Positions 7,468 through 14,278 of a DNA stretch of 14,841 nt are shown here, one piece after another (position 1 is the stretch's first letter; each line of letters opens with the position of its first letter). The stretch comes from GCA-2737125 sp044336815. GTDB lineage: Bacteria > Actinomycetota > Actinomycetes > S36-B12. A program made the translations under genes and the position numbers. The DNA is taken from the NCBI GenBank assembly GCA_044336815.1, contig JBIIOU010000037.1, positions 1-14,841 on the forward strand. Reading direction: 5' to 3'. Under the pieces are notes generated by a model that saw only the letters and a list, made by a program, of their open reading frames with translations, was not told the DNA's origin and made no database searches.

Positions 7468-8736
7468 GTGAGAGTTCTCGTCATTGGTGCAGGTGCGCGC
7501 GAACATGCGCTAGTAAATTCTTTACTTGATGATGACGAGGTCGAAAGTGTGATTTGCGCACCCGGCAATGCTGGTATTGCCGCGGTTGTCGAAACTCACG
7601 TGGTCGAGCCACTTGACCCCGAGGCGATCGGTGACCTTGCCCTTCAACTGGCTGTCGACCTCGTGGTCATCGGGCCTGAGGTCCCGCTGGTTGCCGGGGC
7701 AGCGGATGCAGTTCGGGCGCGGGGGATTGCCTGCTTTGGTCCGTCGGCCGCAGCTGCGCAATTGGAGGGTAGTAAGGCGTTTGCGAAGCTGGTGATGGCC
7801 GAGGCCGATGTGCCAACAGCACTAGCGCGTGTCTGCTCAAATATTGACGAAGTATCAGCGGCCATGGATCAATTCGGCGCGCCATATGTCGTGAAGGATG
7901 ATGGTCTAGCTGCAGGCAAAGGCGTGGTCGTGACAAATGATCGCGATGAGGCGCTAACACATGCACTTTCATGTTTCGCACGAGCGCTCGGTGCGCAAGT
8001 AGTTATCGAGGAATTCTTGGATGGCCCAGAAGTTTCACTTTTCGGCATTGCCGATGGCTCCACCATCGTGCCCCTGCAACCGGCGCAAGATTTCAAGAGA
8101 GTCCGCGACGGCGACGAAGGCCCGAACACCGGTGGCATGGGCGCTTACTCACCGTTGCCATGGGCTCCCGAGAACCTGGTTGCTGAGGTAACTAAGCGCG
8201 TGCTTCAACCGATGGTTGATGCAATGCGTCACCGGGGCACGCCATTTGTTGGCCTGCTGTATGCAGGTTTGGCCCTGACCTCGCGCGGTACCCGGGTTAT
8301 TGAATTCAATGCGCGCTTCGGTGACCCAGAGACCCAGGTGGTGCTTGCCCGGTTGGCCTCACCGCTGGGCCGAGTTCTGATGGCCGCCGCCACCGGGCGT
8401 CTCGCCGATTTACCGCCATTAGCTTGGCATCCGCATGCGGCCGTAACAGTTGTTGTTGCGGCGGCTAATTACCCGGAGAATCCGCGCACCGGCGACGTAA
8501 TCACCGGGATTGCCGATGCTGATGCGGTTGCCGGAGTGCAGGTCTTGCATGCAGGCACCGCACTGAATGCTCAGGGTGAGTTGGTATCGGCCGGGGGTCG
8601 GGTGCTTTCGGTGACCGCTACCGGCGACTCCCTTGCCGGTGCTCGACAACGCGCTTATGCGGCAATTGATCTAATAATCCTTGAAGGATCCCATCACCGG
8701 ACTGACATCGCTCTCAATGCGAGCGCGCCCGCATAG
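7468..8736 (+). CDS. purD: Phosphoribosylamine-glycine ligase (GAR synthetase)
   Basis: ATP-grasp enzyme for the second step of purine synthesis, joining phosphoribosylamine and glycine to give glycinamide ribonucleotide in the cytosol. The 422 residues equal the family norm. Domains run in the usual order: the N-terminal domain with MRVLVIGAGAREHAL (1-15) and PGNAGI, a linker with the GSKAFAK motif, the ATP-grasp domain with VKDDGLAAGKGVVV and the GPNTGGMGAYSP loop, the metal-binding FNARFGDPETQ, and the C-terminal lid. The start is a GTG four bases after the aminotransferase stop, without a Shine-Dalgarno, so it probably relies on translational coupling. Just beyond its stop is a 10-base palindrome GATTCGAATC (8745-8754) and then the promoter region of the secreted protein; no clear terminator is visible. 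Confidence 0.97.
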   Translation: MRVLVIGAGAREHALVNSLLDDDEVESVICAPGNAGIAAVVETHVVEPLDPEAIGDLALQLAVDLVVIGPEVPLVAGAADAVRARGIACFGPSAAAAQLEGSKAFAKLVMAEADVPTALARVCSNIDEVSAAMDQFGAPYVVKDDGLAAGKGVVVTNDRDEALTHALSCFARALGAQVVIEEFLDGPEVSLFGIADGSTIVPLQPAQDFKRVRDGDEGPNTGGMGAYSPLPWAPENLVAEVTKRVLQPMVDAMRHRGTPFVGLLYAGLALTSRGTRVIEFNARFGDPETQVVLARLASPLGRVLMAAATGRLADLPPLAWHPHAAVTVVVAAANYPENPRTGDVITGIADADAVAGVQVLHAGTALNAQGELVSAGGRVLSVTATGDSLAGARQRAYAAIDLIILEGSHHRTDIALNASAPA

Positions 8737-8767
8737 ACTCGAAAGATTCGAATCAGATTGCAAATTC

Positions 8768-8809
8768 TTGACTTTTTGCATTGTATTTTCTACTTCTAGG
8801 TCTTAATAT
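8768..8809 (+). promoter_or_regulatory. AT-rich promoter region of the secreted-protein gene
   Basis: The 100-base gap after purD is the most AT-rich stretch I noticed. It contains TTGACT (8768-8773), a five-of-six -35 match, with TACTTC (8791-8796) at 17 bases spacing, and also TTGTAT (8781-8786) with TAATAT (8804-8809), again 17 bases apart. Either pair could drive the gene at 8837, which has a strong Shine-Dalgarno GGAGGAG at 8827-8833. Confidence 0.45.
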
Positions 8810-8836
8810 CGAGGAAACGTATTCTCGGAGGAGCAG

Positions 8837-9790
8837 ATGCGATTAATTCGGCTCGGATCAATTGGTGTTATCAGTGCGTTATGCGCAGTCATGAGCGCCG
8901 CCGTGATTGCACCGGCAGCGCAGGCAGCGCCCAAGCCCGGGGCCAAATGCACCAAGGCGGGCATCGAAATTCACATTTCGAGTGGCGATTTGCGGTGCGT
9001 GAAGAAGGGCGGAAAGCTCGTTTGGGTCAAGATTCCTTCTGGTGGTGCGAGTGGAAGTAGCTCGAGCGGAAGTAACTCGAGCAGTATTACTTCTAACGCC
9101 AGTATTCCGAAAGTGATTCAGAACTGGGGCCTTGCGCTCGAACCCTACGACGCGGCATCAGGTAAAGCGGGGGTGATGCAGTTAGCGGGTGTAACGCCAC
9201 CCACCTTTAGTAACCCCGCCGACACCGCAGCTTATAGTCGAATAGTTGGACTCTACGGCGATGTGGTCCAGGGCATTTTGGAGCCACAGATGACTTTTAT
9301 TGCACCGCTCGGAACCTCGGTTATCTCAATGGTGGACGGAACGGTGTGCGACCTTCCGCAACTATACAGCAACGACTACAGCGTTCGGGTAGCTCCCACA
9401 GGTACGGCTTGCATGACCGGGGGCGCGACGGTGCTATTCGAGCATGAGCATCTGATTAATCCTCTGGTAAAGGTTGGCGACAAAGTACAAGCCGGGCAGC
9501 GCCTTGGGACTGTCAGCGACTACAACGCCAATTGGAAAGCCAAAGGGATGGGCATGATCGAAACCGGGGTCTTCTTCGCCAAGGCAGGTAGTAATGCACC
9601 GTGGCACGCCTGCCTGGCCAATTATCTGGCCCCGAGCAAGAAAGCAGCGATGACGAACGTGCTGACGTCGATTGAAAATGGCTGGATAGCGGTCCGCAAT
9701 GACCCGGGCCTTTACAGTCTCGCAGCCCAGAATCCGATCGGTTGCCTGACCCAGGACGACATCACCGACTCAAACACCGGAGTTAAGTAG
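8837..9790 (+). CDS. Secreted protein with degenerate M23/LytM-like domain
   Basis: A 317-residue exported protein. Residues 1-30 form a Sec signal peptide (Arg-containing start, hydrophobic core, AQA cleavage site before APKPG). Then comes a short two-cysteine module (GAKCTKAG, Cys38; LRCVKKGGKLVWVK, Cys54), a Ser/Gly-rich linker (68-85) and a larger C-terminal part. Residues about 150-247 read like the beta barrel of an M23/LytM peptidase: APLGTSVISMVDGTV at 156-170 and HLINPLVKVGDKVQAGQRLG at 205-224. However, the first zinc motif HxxxD is absent and the usual HLHFE end is replaced by ETGVFF (242-247), so it is probably not a working peptidase. Four further cysteines (171, 192, 259, 303) could form disulfides. 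It may bind cell wall or act as a scaffold; this is inference. It sits between purD and purB with its own promoter and strong ribosome binding site. Confidence 0.8.
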   Translation: MRLIRLGSIGVISALCAVMSAAVIAPAAQAAPKPGAKCTKAGIEIHISSGDLRCVKKGGKLVWVKIPSGGASGSSSSGSNSSSITSNASIPKVIQNWGLALEPYDAASGKAGVMQLAGVTPPTFSNPADTAAYSRIVGLYGDVVQGILEPQMTFIAPLGTSVISMVDGTVCDLPQLYSNDYSVRVAPTGTACMTGGATVLFEHEHLINPLVKVGDKVQAGQRLGTVSDYNANWKAKGMGMIETGVFFAKAGSNAPWHACLANYLAPSKKAAMTNVLTSIENGWIAVRNDPGLYSLAAQNPIGCLTQDDITDSNTGVK

Positions 9791-9814
9791 CCCAATAAGG
9801 CGAAACTGCTGGCG

Positions 9815-9832
9815 TAGCCAGAAAGTTGGCTA
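9815..9832 (+). other. Short stem-loop upstream of purB
   Basis: TAGCCA (9815-9820) and TGGCTA (9827-9832) form a perfect six-base-pair stem around a six-base loop, in the 70-base gap between the secreted-protein gene and purB. No T-run follows, so it is not a convincing terminator. It may be a small operator or part of an mRNA end. Confidence 0.35.
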
Positions 9833-9848
9833 TGGTCGGTTCGCGTGG

Positions 9849-9854
9849 AACAAT
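9849..9854 (+). promoter_or_regulatory. Possible -10 element for purB
   Basis: AACAAT matches four of six -10 consensus bases and ends six bases before the GTG at 9861. The GAGGAA at 9855-9860 touches the start codon and is too close to serve as a Shine-Dalgarno, so a leaderless start is a reasonable alternative. Weak evidence. Confidence 0.2.
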
Positions 9855-9860
9855 GAGGAA

Positions 9861-11294
9861 GTGACATCCGCCCAGCAGGTCCCAAATGTCCTAGCTGGCC
9901 GCTATGCCTCCGCTTCTATGGTTGCCATCTGGTCACCGGCCGGCAAGATCGTTTTGGAGCGTCAACTGTGGCTCGCGGTGTTGAAAGCTCAAGAAAGGTT
10001 GGGGATCGCGCTCCCAGCCGGTGCCATTGAGTCATATGAATCAGTGATCGAAAACATTGATCTAGCCTCGATCGATGCCCGGGAGCGCACCACCAAGCAC
10101 GACGTGAAAGCACGCATCGAAGAATTCAATGCACTTGCCGGGCATGAGCTGATCCACCTTGGTATGACATCACGTGATGTCACTGAAAATATCGAGCAAC
10201 TACAAATCCGTGATTCGTTGCTACTCGTGCGCGCCAAAGTAATTGCGGCCTTGGCGAACTTAGCTGAGCTGGCGGTGCGATATTCCGAGACCGCGATTGC
10301 CGGTAGATCCCATAATGTGCCAGCGCAGATCACCACGTTGGGTAAGAGGTTTGCATCGGCGGCTGACGAGTTACTCGTTGCCTTTGACCGGCTTAATGAT
10401 CTAGTCACGCGCTACCCAATGCGCGGTATCAAAGGCCCGGTCGGCACCTCACAAGACATGCTTGACCTACTAGACGGTGATGAATCCAAGCTGGCTGAGT
10501 TTGAGGCGTCGATTGCAATCCATCTCGGGTTCGAGCGGGTGTTCGACAGTGTTGGCCAGGTTTATCCACGCTCACTTGACTTTGATGTGGTTTCGGCGCT
10601 GTTGCAGGTAGCTTCTTCACCTTCCTCACTTGCAACCTCAATTCGCTTGATGGCAAGTCATGACCTCGTCACTGAGGGTTTTAGGCCGGGGCAAGTTGGG
10701 TCATCTGCAATGCCACACAAGATGAATACGCGATCATGCGAGCGCGTCACCGGGCTAGCAGTTGTGTTGCGCGGTTACGTGACGATGACTTCGGAGTTGG
10801 CGGGCAATCAGTGGAATGAGGGTGATGTCGCATGTTCGGTGGTGCGCCGAGTGGCTCTCCCCGATTCGTTCTTCGCGGTTGACGGGCTATTTGAAACCTT
10901 CCTCACCGTGCTTGGTGATTTCGGTGCCTTCCCCGCTGTCATTGAACGAGAGCTTGAACGCTATTTACCATTCCTTGCCACCACCAAAATTTTGATGGCC
11001 GCGGTGCGCGCTGGAGTGGGGCGCGAGGTTGCCCATGAAGTTATCAAGGAGCATGCCGTAGCCGTCGCACTGGCAATGCGCGAGCAGGTTAATACCGAGA
11101 ATGACCTGATGGAGCGTCTTGCTAACGACGGGCGCCTTGGCCTTACCCGCGTTGAATTAGCTGCGCTGATTGCTGAGCCGTTGTCCTTCACCGGTGCGGC
11201 AACCACGCAAGTCAATTCGGTGGCTAAGCGGGTCGCGCTTATCGTGGCCGATAACCGCGATGCAGCTTCATACCGCCCTGGAGATATTTTGTGA
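9861..11294 (+). CDS. purB: Adenylosuccinate lyase
   Basis: Fumarase/aspartase-superfamily lyase acting twice in purine synthesis: it releases fumarate from SAICAR to give AICAR, and from adenylosuccinate to give AMP. It therefore works on the products of both PurC and PurA encoded in this window. The 477-residue length is normal for actinobacterial PurB. Visible motifs: PNVLAGRYAS at the start, the TSRDVTENIEQLQIR loop (about 110-124), GRSHNVPAQITTLGKRFA with the catalytic-region His (about 150), and the superfamily signature GSSAMPHKMN at 280-289 containing the mobile catalytic serine loop. The only in-frame start near the family N-terminus is the GTG at 9861. The stop TGA overlaps the purC GTG by four bases (GTGA), so the two are translationally coupled. 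Confidence 0.97.
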   Translation: MTSAQQVPNVLAGRYASASMVAIWSPAGKIVLERQLWLAVLKAQERLGIALPAGAIESYESVIENIDLASIDARERTTKHDVKARIEEFNALAGHELIHLGMTSRDVTENIEQLQIRDSLLLVRAKVIAALANLAELAVRYSETAIAGRSHNVPAQITTLGKRFASAADELLVAFDRLNDLVTRYPMRGIKGPVGTSQDMLDLLDGDESKLAEFEASIAIHLGFERVFDSVGQVYPRSLDFDVVSALLQVASSPSSLATSIRLMASHDLVTEGFRPGQVGSSAMPHKMNTRSCERVTGLAVVLRGYVTMTSELAGNQWNEGDVACSVVRRVALPDSFFAVDGLFETFLTVLGDFGAFPAVIERELERYLPFLATTKILMAAVRAGVGREVAHEVIKEHAVAVALAMREQVNTENDLMERLANDGRLGLTRVELAALIAEPLSFTGAATTQVNSVAKRVALIVADNRDAASYRPGDIL

Positions 11295-12187
11295 GTATCG
11301 ATACTCCGCTATACGACCTACCCGCTGGTTACACACATGTGTATTCGGGCAAGGTCCGTGATCTGTATTCGACTCCTGATGATCGGTTGCTTTTTGTCGC
11401 AAGTGATCGCATTTCGGCTTATGACTGGGTGCTCCCCACTACCATCCCGGATAAAGGTCGAATCCTTACGCAGCTATCTCTTTGGTGGTTTAAGCAGTTA
11501 GAGGGTGTGGTGCCCAACCACCTACGCAGCACGTCGGTGCCAGCTGCGGTTAAAGGGCGCGCCATGATCTGCGATCGGCTCGAGATGCTGCCAATTGAGT
11601 GCGTTGTTCGCGGCTATTTGACCGGGTCGGGATTAACCACTTATTTGGGATCCCGGTCTATCTGTGGGTTGGGGCTACCTCCGGGACTCAAGGATGGCTC
11701 GCTTCTACCGAAAACCATTTTTACTCCGGCGACGAAAGCTGAGCTCGGCGAGCATGACGTGAACGTGACTTTTGACGAAGTAATGACCATCATCGGCCAA
11801 GAAGAAGCCCAAGAGCTCAAGCGGTTGTCACTGGACATATACGAGCGGGCAAGTGAGAAAGTGCGGAGGCGCGGCCTAATTCTCGCCGACACCAAGTTTG
11901 AATTTGGAATCGGATTGTCAGGCAAGAATGTTGGCAAAGTGGTGCTCGCCGATGAAGTTTTGACGCCTGATTCATCCCGCTACTGGCCGCTGGCAACTTG
12001 GGCACCGGGTGGCCCGCAGCCCTCATATGACAAGCAATACGTACGTGACTGGCTGACTTCACCGGCATCGGGTTGGGATCGGCACGGCAATACTCCGCCG
12101 CCGCCGCTACCGGATGAAGTTGTCGAGCAAACTCGAGCGAAGTATGTCGAAGCGTATGAGCGCGTGACCGGGGAAACCTTCCGGTGA
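11291..12187 (+). CDS. purC: Phosphoribosylaminoimidazole-succinocarboxamide (SAICAR) synthase
   Basis: ATP-dependent ligase that couples CAIR with aspartate to form SAICAR, the substrate that PurB cleaves next. The 298 residues match the longer SAICAR synthases typical of actinobacteria. Motifs seen: SGKVRDLY near 19-26, the ASDRISAYDWVL nucleotide-contact block, ECVVRGYLTGSGLTTY, LADTKFEFG near 199-207 and a catalytic-lid GKVVLADEVLTPDSSRYW. The GTG start overlaps the purB stop (GTGA) and its own TGA overlaps the galE GTG in the same way, so purB, purC and galE very likely share one transcript and are translated in step. No separate ribosome binding site is evident. Confidence 0.97.
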   Translation: MSIDTPLYDLPAGYTHVYSGKVRDLYSTPDDRLLFVASDRISAYDWVLPTTIPDKGRILTQLSLWWFKQLEGVVPNHLRSTSVPAAVKGRAMICDRLEMLPIECVVRGYLTGSGLTTYLGSRSICGLGLPPGLKDGSLLPKTIFTPATKAELGEHDVNVTFDEVMTIIGQEEAQELKRLSLDIYERASEKVRRRGLILADTKFEFGIGLSGKNVGKVVLADEVLTPDSSRYWPLATWAPGGPQPSYDKQYVRDWLTSPASGWDRHGNTPPPPLPDEVVEQTRAKYVEAYERVTGETFR

Positions 12188-13152
12188 CAACATGGTTGAT
12201 CACCGGTGGCGCGGGCTACATCGGCTCCCATGTCGTGCGCGCACTGCAAGAATCCGGGCGCAAGGTAATTGTTCTCGATGATTTTTCAAGCGGTCTCGAA
12301 CGTAAGGTGCCAGCAGGTGTGCCAATTGTGCGAGCCTCCATTGCAGATCGTGCCGCAGTAGCCGAAGCATTGAGAGCCCACCGGGTAGATGGGGTGATCC
12401 ATCTTGCTGCAAAGAAGGCAGCGGGTGAGTCGGTGACTATGCCCTTTTATTATTACCGCGAAAATGTAAGTGGCATGGTGGAGTTACTTGCAGCGATGAG
12501 TGAAGTTGGCGTAGCCAAACTTGTCTACTCATCTTCAGCCGCTGTTTATGGCACACCTATTGAGAATCCAATTCATGAAGAAGCGCAACTTGCTCCAGAG
12601 TCACCATATGGTGAAACAAAAGTAGTTGGTGAATGGCTCTCACGAAATGCGGGATTAGCTGACGGGGTTTCGTGGGTTGCTCTGCGTTATTTCAATGTGG
12701 CCGGGGCCGCAAATGACGAACTTGGTGATACCAGCATCAACAACTTGATCCCGATGGTTTTTCGTGCGCTAGCAAATGGTGAACGGCCGCAGATTTTCGG
12801 TGACGACTATCCAACTTCCGATGGCACCTGCATTCGCGACTACATTCATGTGGCCGATCTAGCTGATGCGCACGTTGTCGCAGCAGCACGGTGTGAATCC
12901 TCAATGAGTGCACAGATATTCAATGTCGGCCGAGGTGTTGGATCATCGGTCCGCGAGGTGATGGAGACCATCGGGTCGGTTCTCGATCGCGACATCGACC
13001 CGGAGGTGGTGCCACGTCGAGTGGGGGACCCGCCGGCTTCGACCGCAGCAACCGACCGCATTGAGAAGGCTCTGGGCTGGCGAGCCACGCATGATCTGCG
13101 CGCCATGGTGGCGTCTGCCTGGTCAGCATGGCGGGCGCTCCCGCCTAATTAA
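12184..13152 (+). CDS. galE: UDP-glucose 4-epimerase family protein
   Basis: NAD-dependent extended short-chain dehydrogenase/reductase, 322 residues, which interconverts UDP-glucose and UDP-galactose (or a related UDP-sugar) for exopolysaccharide or wall glycan synthesis. The NAD motif GGAGYIGSH is at 8-16, acidic Asp32-Asp33 follow the second strand, the active-site serine region YSSSAAVYG lies at 115-123, and the catalytic pair is Tyr142 and Lys146 (YGETK). ALRYFNVAGA and GTCIRDYIHVADLADAHV are the sugar-nucleotide-binding blocks typical of GalE. It is coupled to purC by a GTGA overlap even though the functions differ, which suggests co-expression for growth rather than a shared pathway. 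Its TAA overlaps the convergent Ddn-like gene by eight bases. Exact sugar specificity is unproven. Confidence 0.92.
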   Translation: MTTWLITGGAGYIGSHVVRALQESGRKVIVLDDFSSGLERKVPAGVPIVRASIADRAAVAEALRAHRVDGVIHLAAKKAAGESVTMPFYYYRENVSGMVELLAAMSEVGVAKLVYSSSAAVYGTPIENPIHEEAQLAPESPYGETKVVGEWLSRNAGLADGVSWVALRYFNVAGAANDELGDTSINNLIPMVFRALANGERPQIFGDDYPTSDGTCIRDYIHVADLADAHVVAAARCESSMSAQIFNVGRGVGSSVREVMETIGSVLDRDIDPEVVPRRVGDPPASTAATDRIEKALGWRATHDLRAMVASAWSAWRALPPN

Positions 13153-13597
13153 GTATCGGCTGAACCAAGAAGACCGGGATTTCGCGACCGGCATTTCGCT
13201 CGTACATAGCGTAGGCAGACCACATCGCCACTAACTCTTGGTAGAGCAAATCGCGTTGCGGTCCGGTTACCTCGATGAATGTGCAGTCGGTCTTGGTGCC
13301 GTCGATCTCAACCGATCCCGTGGGTCGGGCGCGGACATTGAACACCCAAGCCGGTATTTGAGTCTGGCCGGCATTTGAGCCGGTGATTACCCACGCGCCT
13401 TCGTACGGCGCCGCGAGTAGCGGGGTGCGCCGCCACCTGCCGGATTTGCGGCCGAGGGTAGAGATCCAGATAACCTGCTGCCCCCCGGGGAACCGCCGCC
13501 AGAGCCTTCCGCCACTTAACTTGTCGACGACCTTGTGGAGGCCGGTGGTGGTGCGGAGGGTCAACCCCCACCAGGTGTCGTAGGCCCGAGTACCCAT
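13145..13597 (-). CDS. Deazaflavin (F420)-dependent oxidoreductase, Ddn/DUF385 family
   Basis: A 150-residue split-barrel protein of the deazaflavin-dependent nitroreductase family, whose best-known member Ddn of Mycobacterium tuberculosis uses reduced F420 to reduce quinones and activates nitroimidazole drugs. The F420 phosphate-binding motif TLGRKSGRWRRTPL is at 47-60, followed by ITGSNAGQTQIPAW (71-84), and a Tyr-rich C-terminal segment AYAMYERNAGREIPVFLVQP (129-148). The frame extends upstream to 13846 but that part lies over the antitoxin gene. The ATG at 13597 gives the usual family length and is preceded by a -10-like TACGGT six bases away, so a leaderless transcript is likely. Alternatives are ATGs at 13636 and 13660. 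Its presence implies that the host makes F420. It is convergent with galE (8-base overlap) and divergent from vapB. Confidence 0.88.
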   Translation of the reverse strand: MGTRAYDTWWGLTLRTTTGLHKVVDKLSGGRLWRRFPGGQQVIWISTLGRKSGRWRRTPLLAAPYEGAWVITGSNAGQTQIPAWVFNVRARPTGSVEIDGTKTDCTFIEVTGPQRDLLYQELVAMWSAYAMYERNAGREIPVFLVQPILN

Positions 13598-13603
13598 GGG
13601 CAC

Positions 13604-13609
13604 ACCGTA
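13604..13609 (-). promoter_or_regulatory. Candidate -10 element for the Ddn-like gene
   Basis: On the minus strand TACGGT fits TANNNT and ends six bases before the ATG at 13597, the same layout as purA. No Shine-Dalgarno is present. Confidence 0.35.
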
Positions 13610-13625
13610 CACACTGCCCCGCTTT

Positions 13626-13647
13626 ACGTATGGCATAACGTATGGCA
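13626..13647. promoter_or_regulatory. Repeated candidate VapB operator in a divergent intergenic region
   Basis: ACGTATGGCA occurs twice, at 13626-13635 and 13638-13647, with a 12-base period, and the first copy runs into the odd palindrome TATGGCATA (13629-13637). The block lies between the divergent Ddn-like gene and vapB, just upstream of the vapB start. Ribbon-helix-helix antitoxins bind such short repeated palindromes to repress their own operon, so this is a plausible operator. Binding here could also affect the Ddn-like gene. Inferred from position and symmetry only. Confidence 0.45.
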
Positions 13648-13658
13648 CTATTACCGAC

Positions 13659-13874
13659 ATGAGGCGAACCACCGTGTATTTTCCTGATGAACTCAAGGCC
13701 AGGTTGGCGGCCGAGGCGGCCCGCCGGCAAGTAACCGAGGCCGAGATCATTCGGCAGGCTGTGGATAAAGAAACCCGGCAGCCGCGTCCCCGTGGTGGAA
13801 TCTTCTCCGGTGGCGGTCTCGACGCGCGAGACATCGATACGAGCAATGCAATGGAAGGGTTTGGTCAGGATTGA
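13659..13874 (+). CDS. vapB: VapB-type ribbon-helix-helix antitoxin
   Basis: A 71-residue antitoxin. Residues 1-36 form a CopG/MetJ-type ribbon-helix-helix DNA-binding domain (MRRTTVYFPDELKARLAAEA, then VTEAEIIRQAVD). Residues 45-71, rich in Gly and Asp and ending MEGFGQD, form the flexible tail that in this family wraps the PIN toxin and blocks its active site. The frame is open back to 13596, but the ATG at 13659 starts precisely at the DNA-binding strand and is chosen. There is no Shine-Dalgarno; CACTAT (13646-13651), seven bases upstream, could be a -10 for a leaderless mRNA. Its TGA overlaps the toxin TTG by four bases (TTGA). It probably represses its own promoter through the repeats at 13626-13647. 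It is not closely similar to the antitoxin relic at 5757. Confidence 0.88.
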   Translation: MRRTTVYFPDELKARLAAEAARRQVTEAEIIRQAVDKETRQPRPRGGIFSGGGLDARDIDTSNAMEGFGQD

Positions 13875-14278
13875 TCATCCTCGACACCAGCGCCCTATTT
13901 GCTTTCTTACGAAGCGGTGATCCAGATAATGAAGCAGTAACCGGCGTGCTCTTGACCAAGGAACCTTTGATCGTCAGCCCGTTTGTGATAGCAGAACTTG
14001 ATTACCTAGTGGAGGCAAGGGCTGGAGTCCGAGCGGAGTTACAGATGCTGGCAGACATTGCCAGCGGTGCATATGAACTGCCGGTGCTGAGCGCAGCCGA
14101 TTTAATAGCTTGCGCGGGCGTCATCGACAAATACGCCGACCAGCGGGTAGGAGTGACCGATGCGTCTTTGGTCGTACTCGCGGAGCGATACCAAACCCGG
14201 CGCATCTGCACACTTGATCACCGAAACTTTGGGGTCATGCGCGGCACGGACGGAACTCCATTCGAACTTTTACCGTGA
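13871..14278 (+). CDS. vapC: VapC-type PIN-domain ribonuclease toxin
   Basis: A 135-residue PIN-domain toxin, predicted to be a magnesium-dependent endoribonuclease held inactive by the antitoxin encoded just upstream. All four acidic active-site residues are visible: Asp5 in IILDTSALFAF, Glu42 in VIAELDYLV, Asp97 in VGVTDASLVVLAERY, and Asp116 in ICTLDHRNFGV. Length and motif spacing are full for the family, so the toxin looks functional. The start is TTG at 13871, overlapping the antitoxin stop; a weak start coupled to the antitoxin would keep toxin output below antitoxin output. The AELDYL and GAYELP features resemble, from memory, a common actinobacterial VapC subgroup. Known VapC targets include tRNA and rRNA, but the target of this one cannot be inferred. 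Confidence 0.92.
   Translation: MIILDTSALFAFLRSGDPDNEAVTGVLLTKEPLIVSPFVIAELDYLVEARAGVRAELQMLADIASGAYELPVLSAADLIACAGVIDKYADQRVGVTDASLVVLAERYQTRRICTLDHRNFGVMRGTDGTPFELLP

Noticed and set aside
8745..8754. Palindrome GATTCGAATC after purD as a terminator
   Set aside because: It has no loop, is AT-rich and has no T-run directly after it; at most it is a small binding site.
9989..10408. 139-codon minus-strand open frame, Ser/Ala-rich
   Set aside because: Antisense shadow of purB with low-complexity composition and no promoter or ribosome binding site.
13596..13658. Extension of VapB upstream to the ATG at 13596
   Set aside because: It would translate the intergenic repeats and the promoter of the divergent gene; the ribbon-helix-helix domain begins exactly at 13659.
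13598..13846. Extension of the Ddn-like protein to 233 residues
   Set aside because: The extension runs antisense through the VapB coding sequence, and the 150-residue form from 13597 already has the full family length.
5757..13874. The two vapBC-like loci as a duplication
   Set aside because: The antitoxin starts (MRTTLTLDDD versus MRRTTVYFPDE) and toxin starts (MIIPDANLLV versus IILDTSALFAF) belong to different subfamilies, so they were probably acquired separately.
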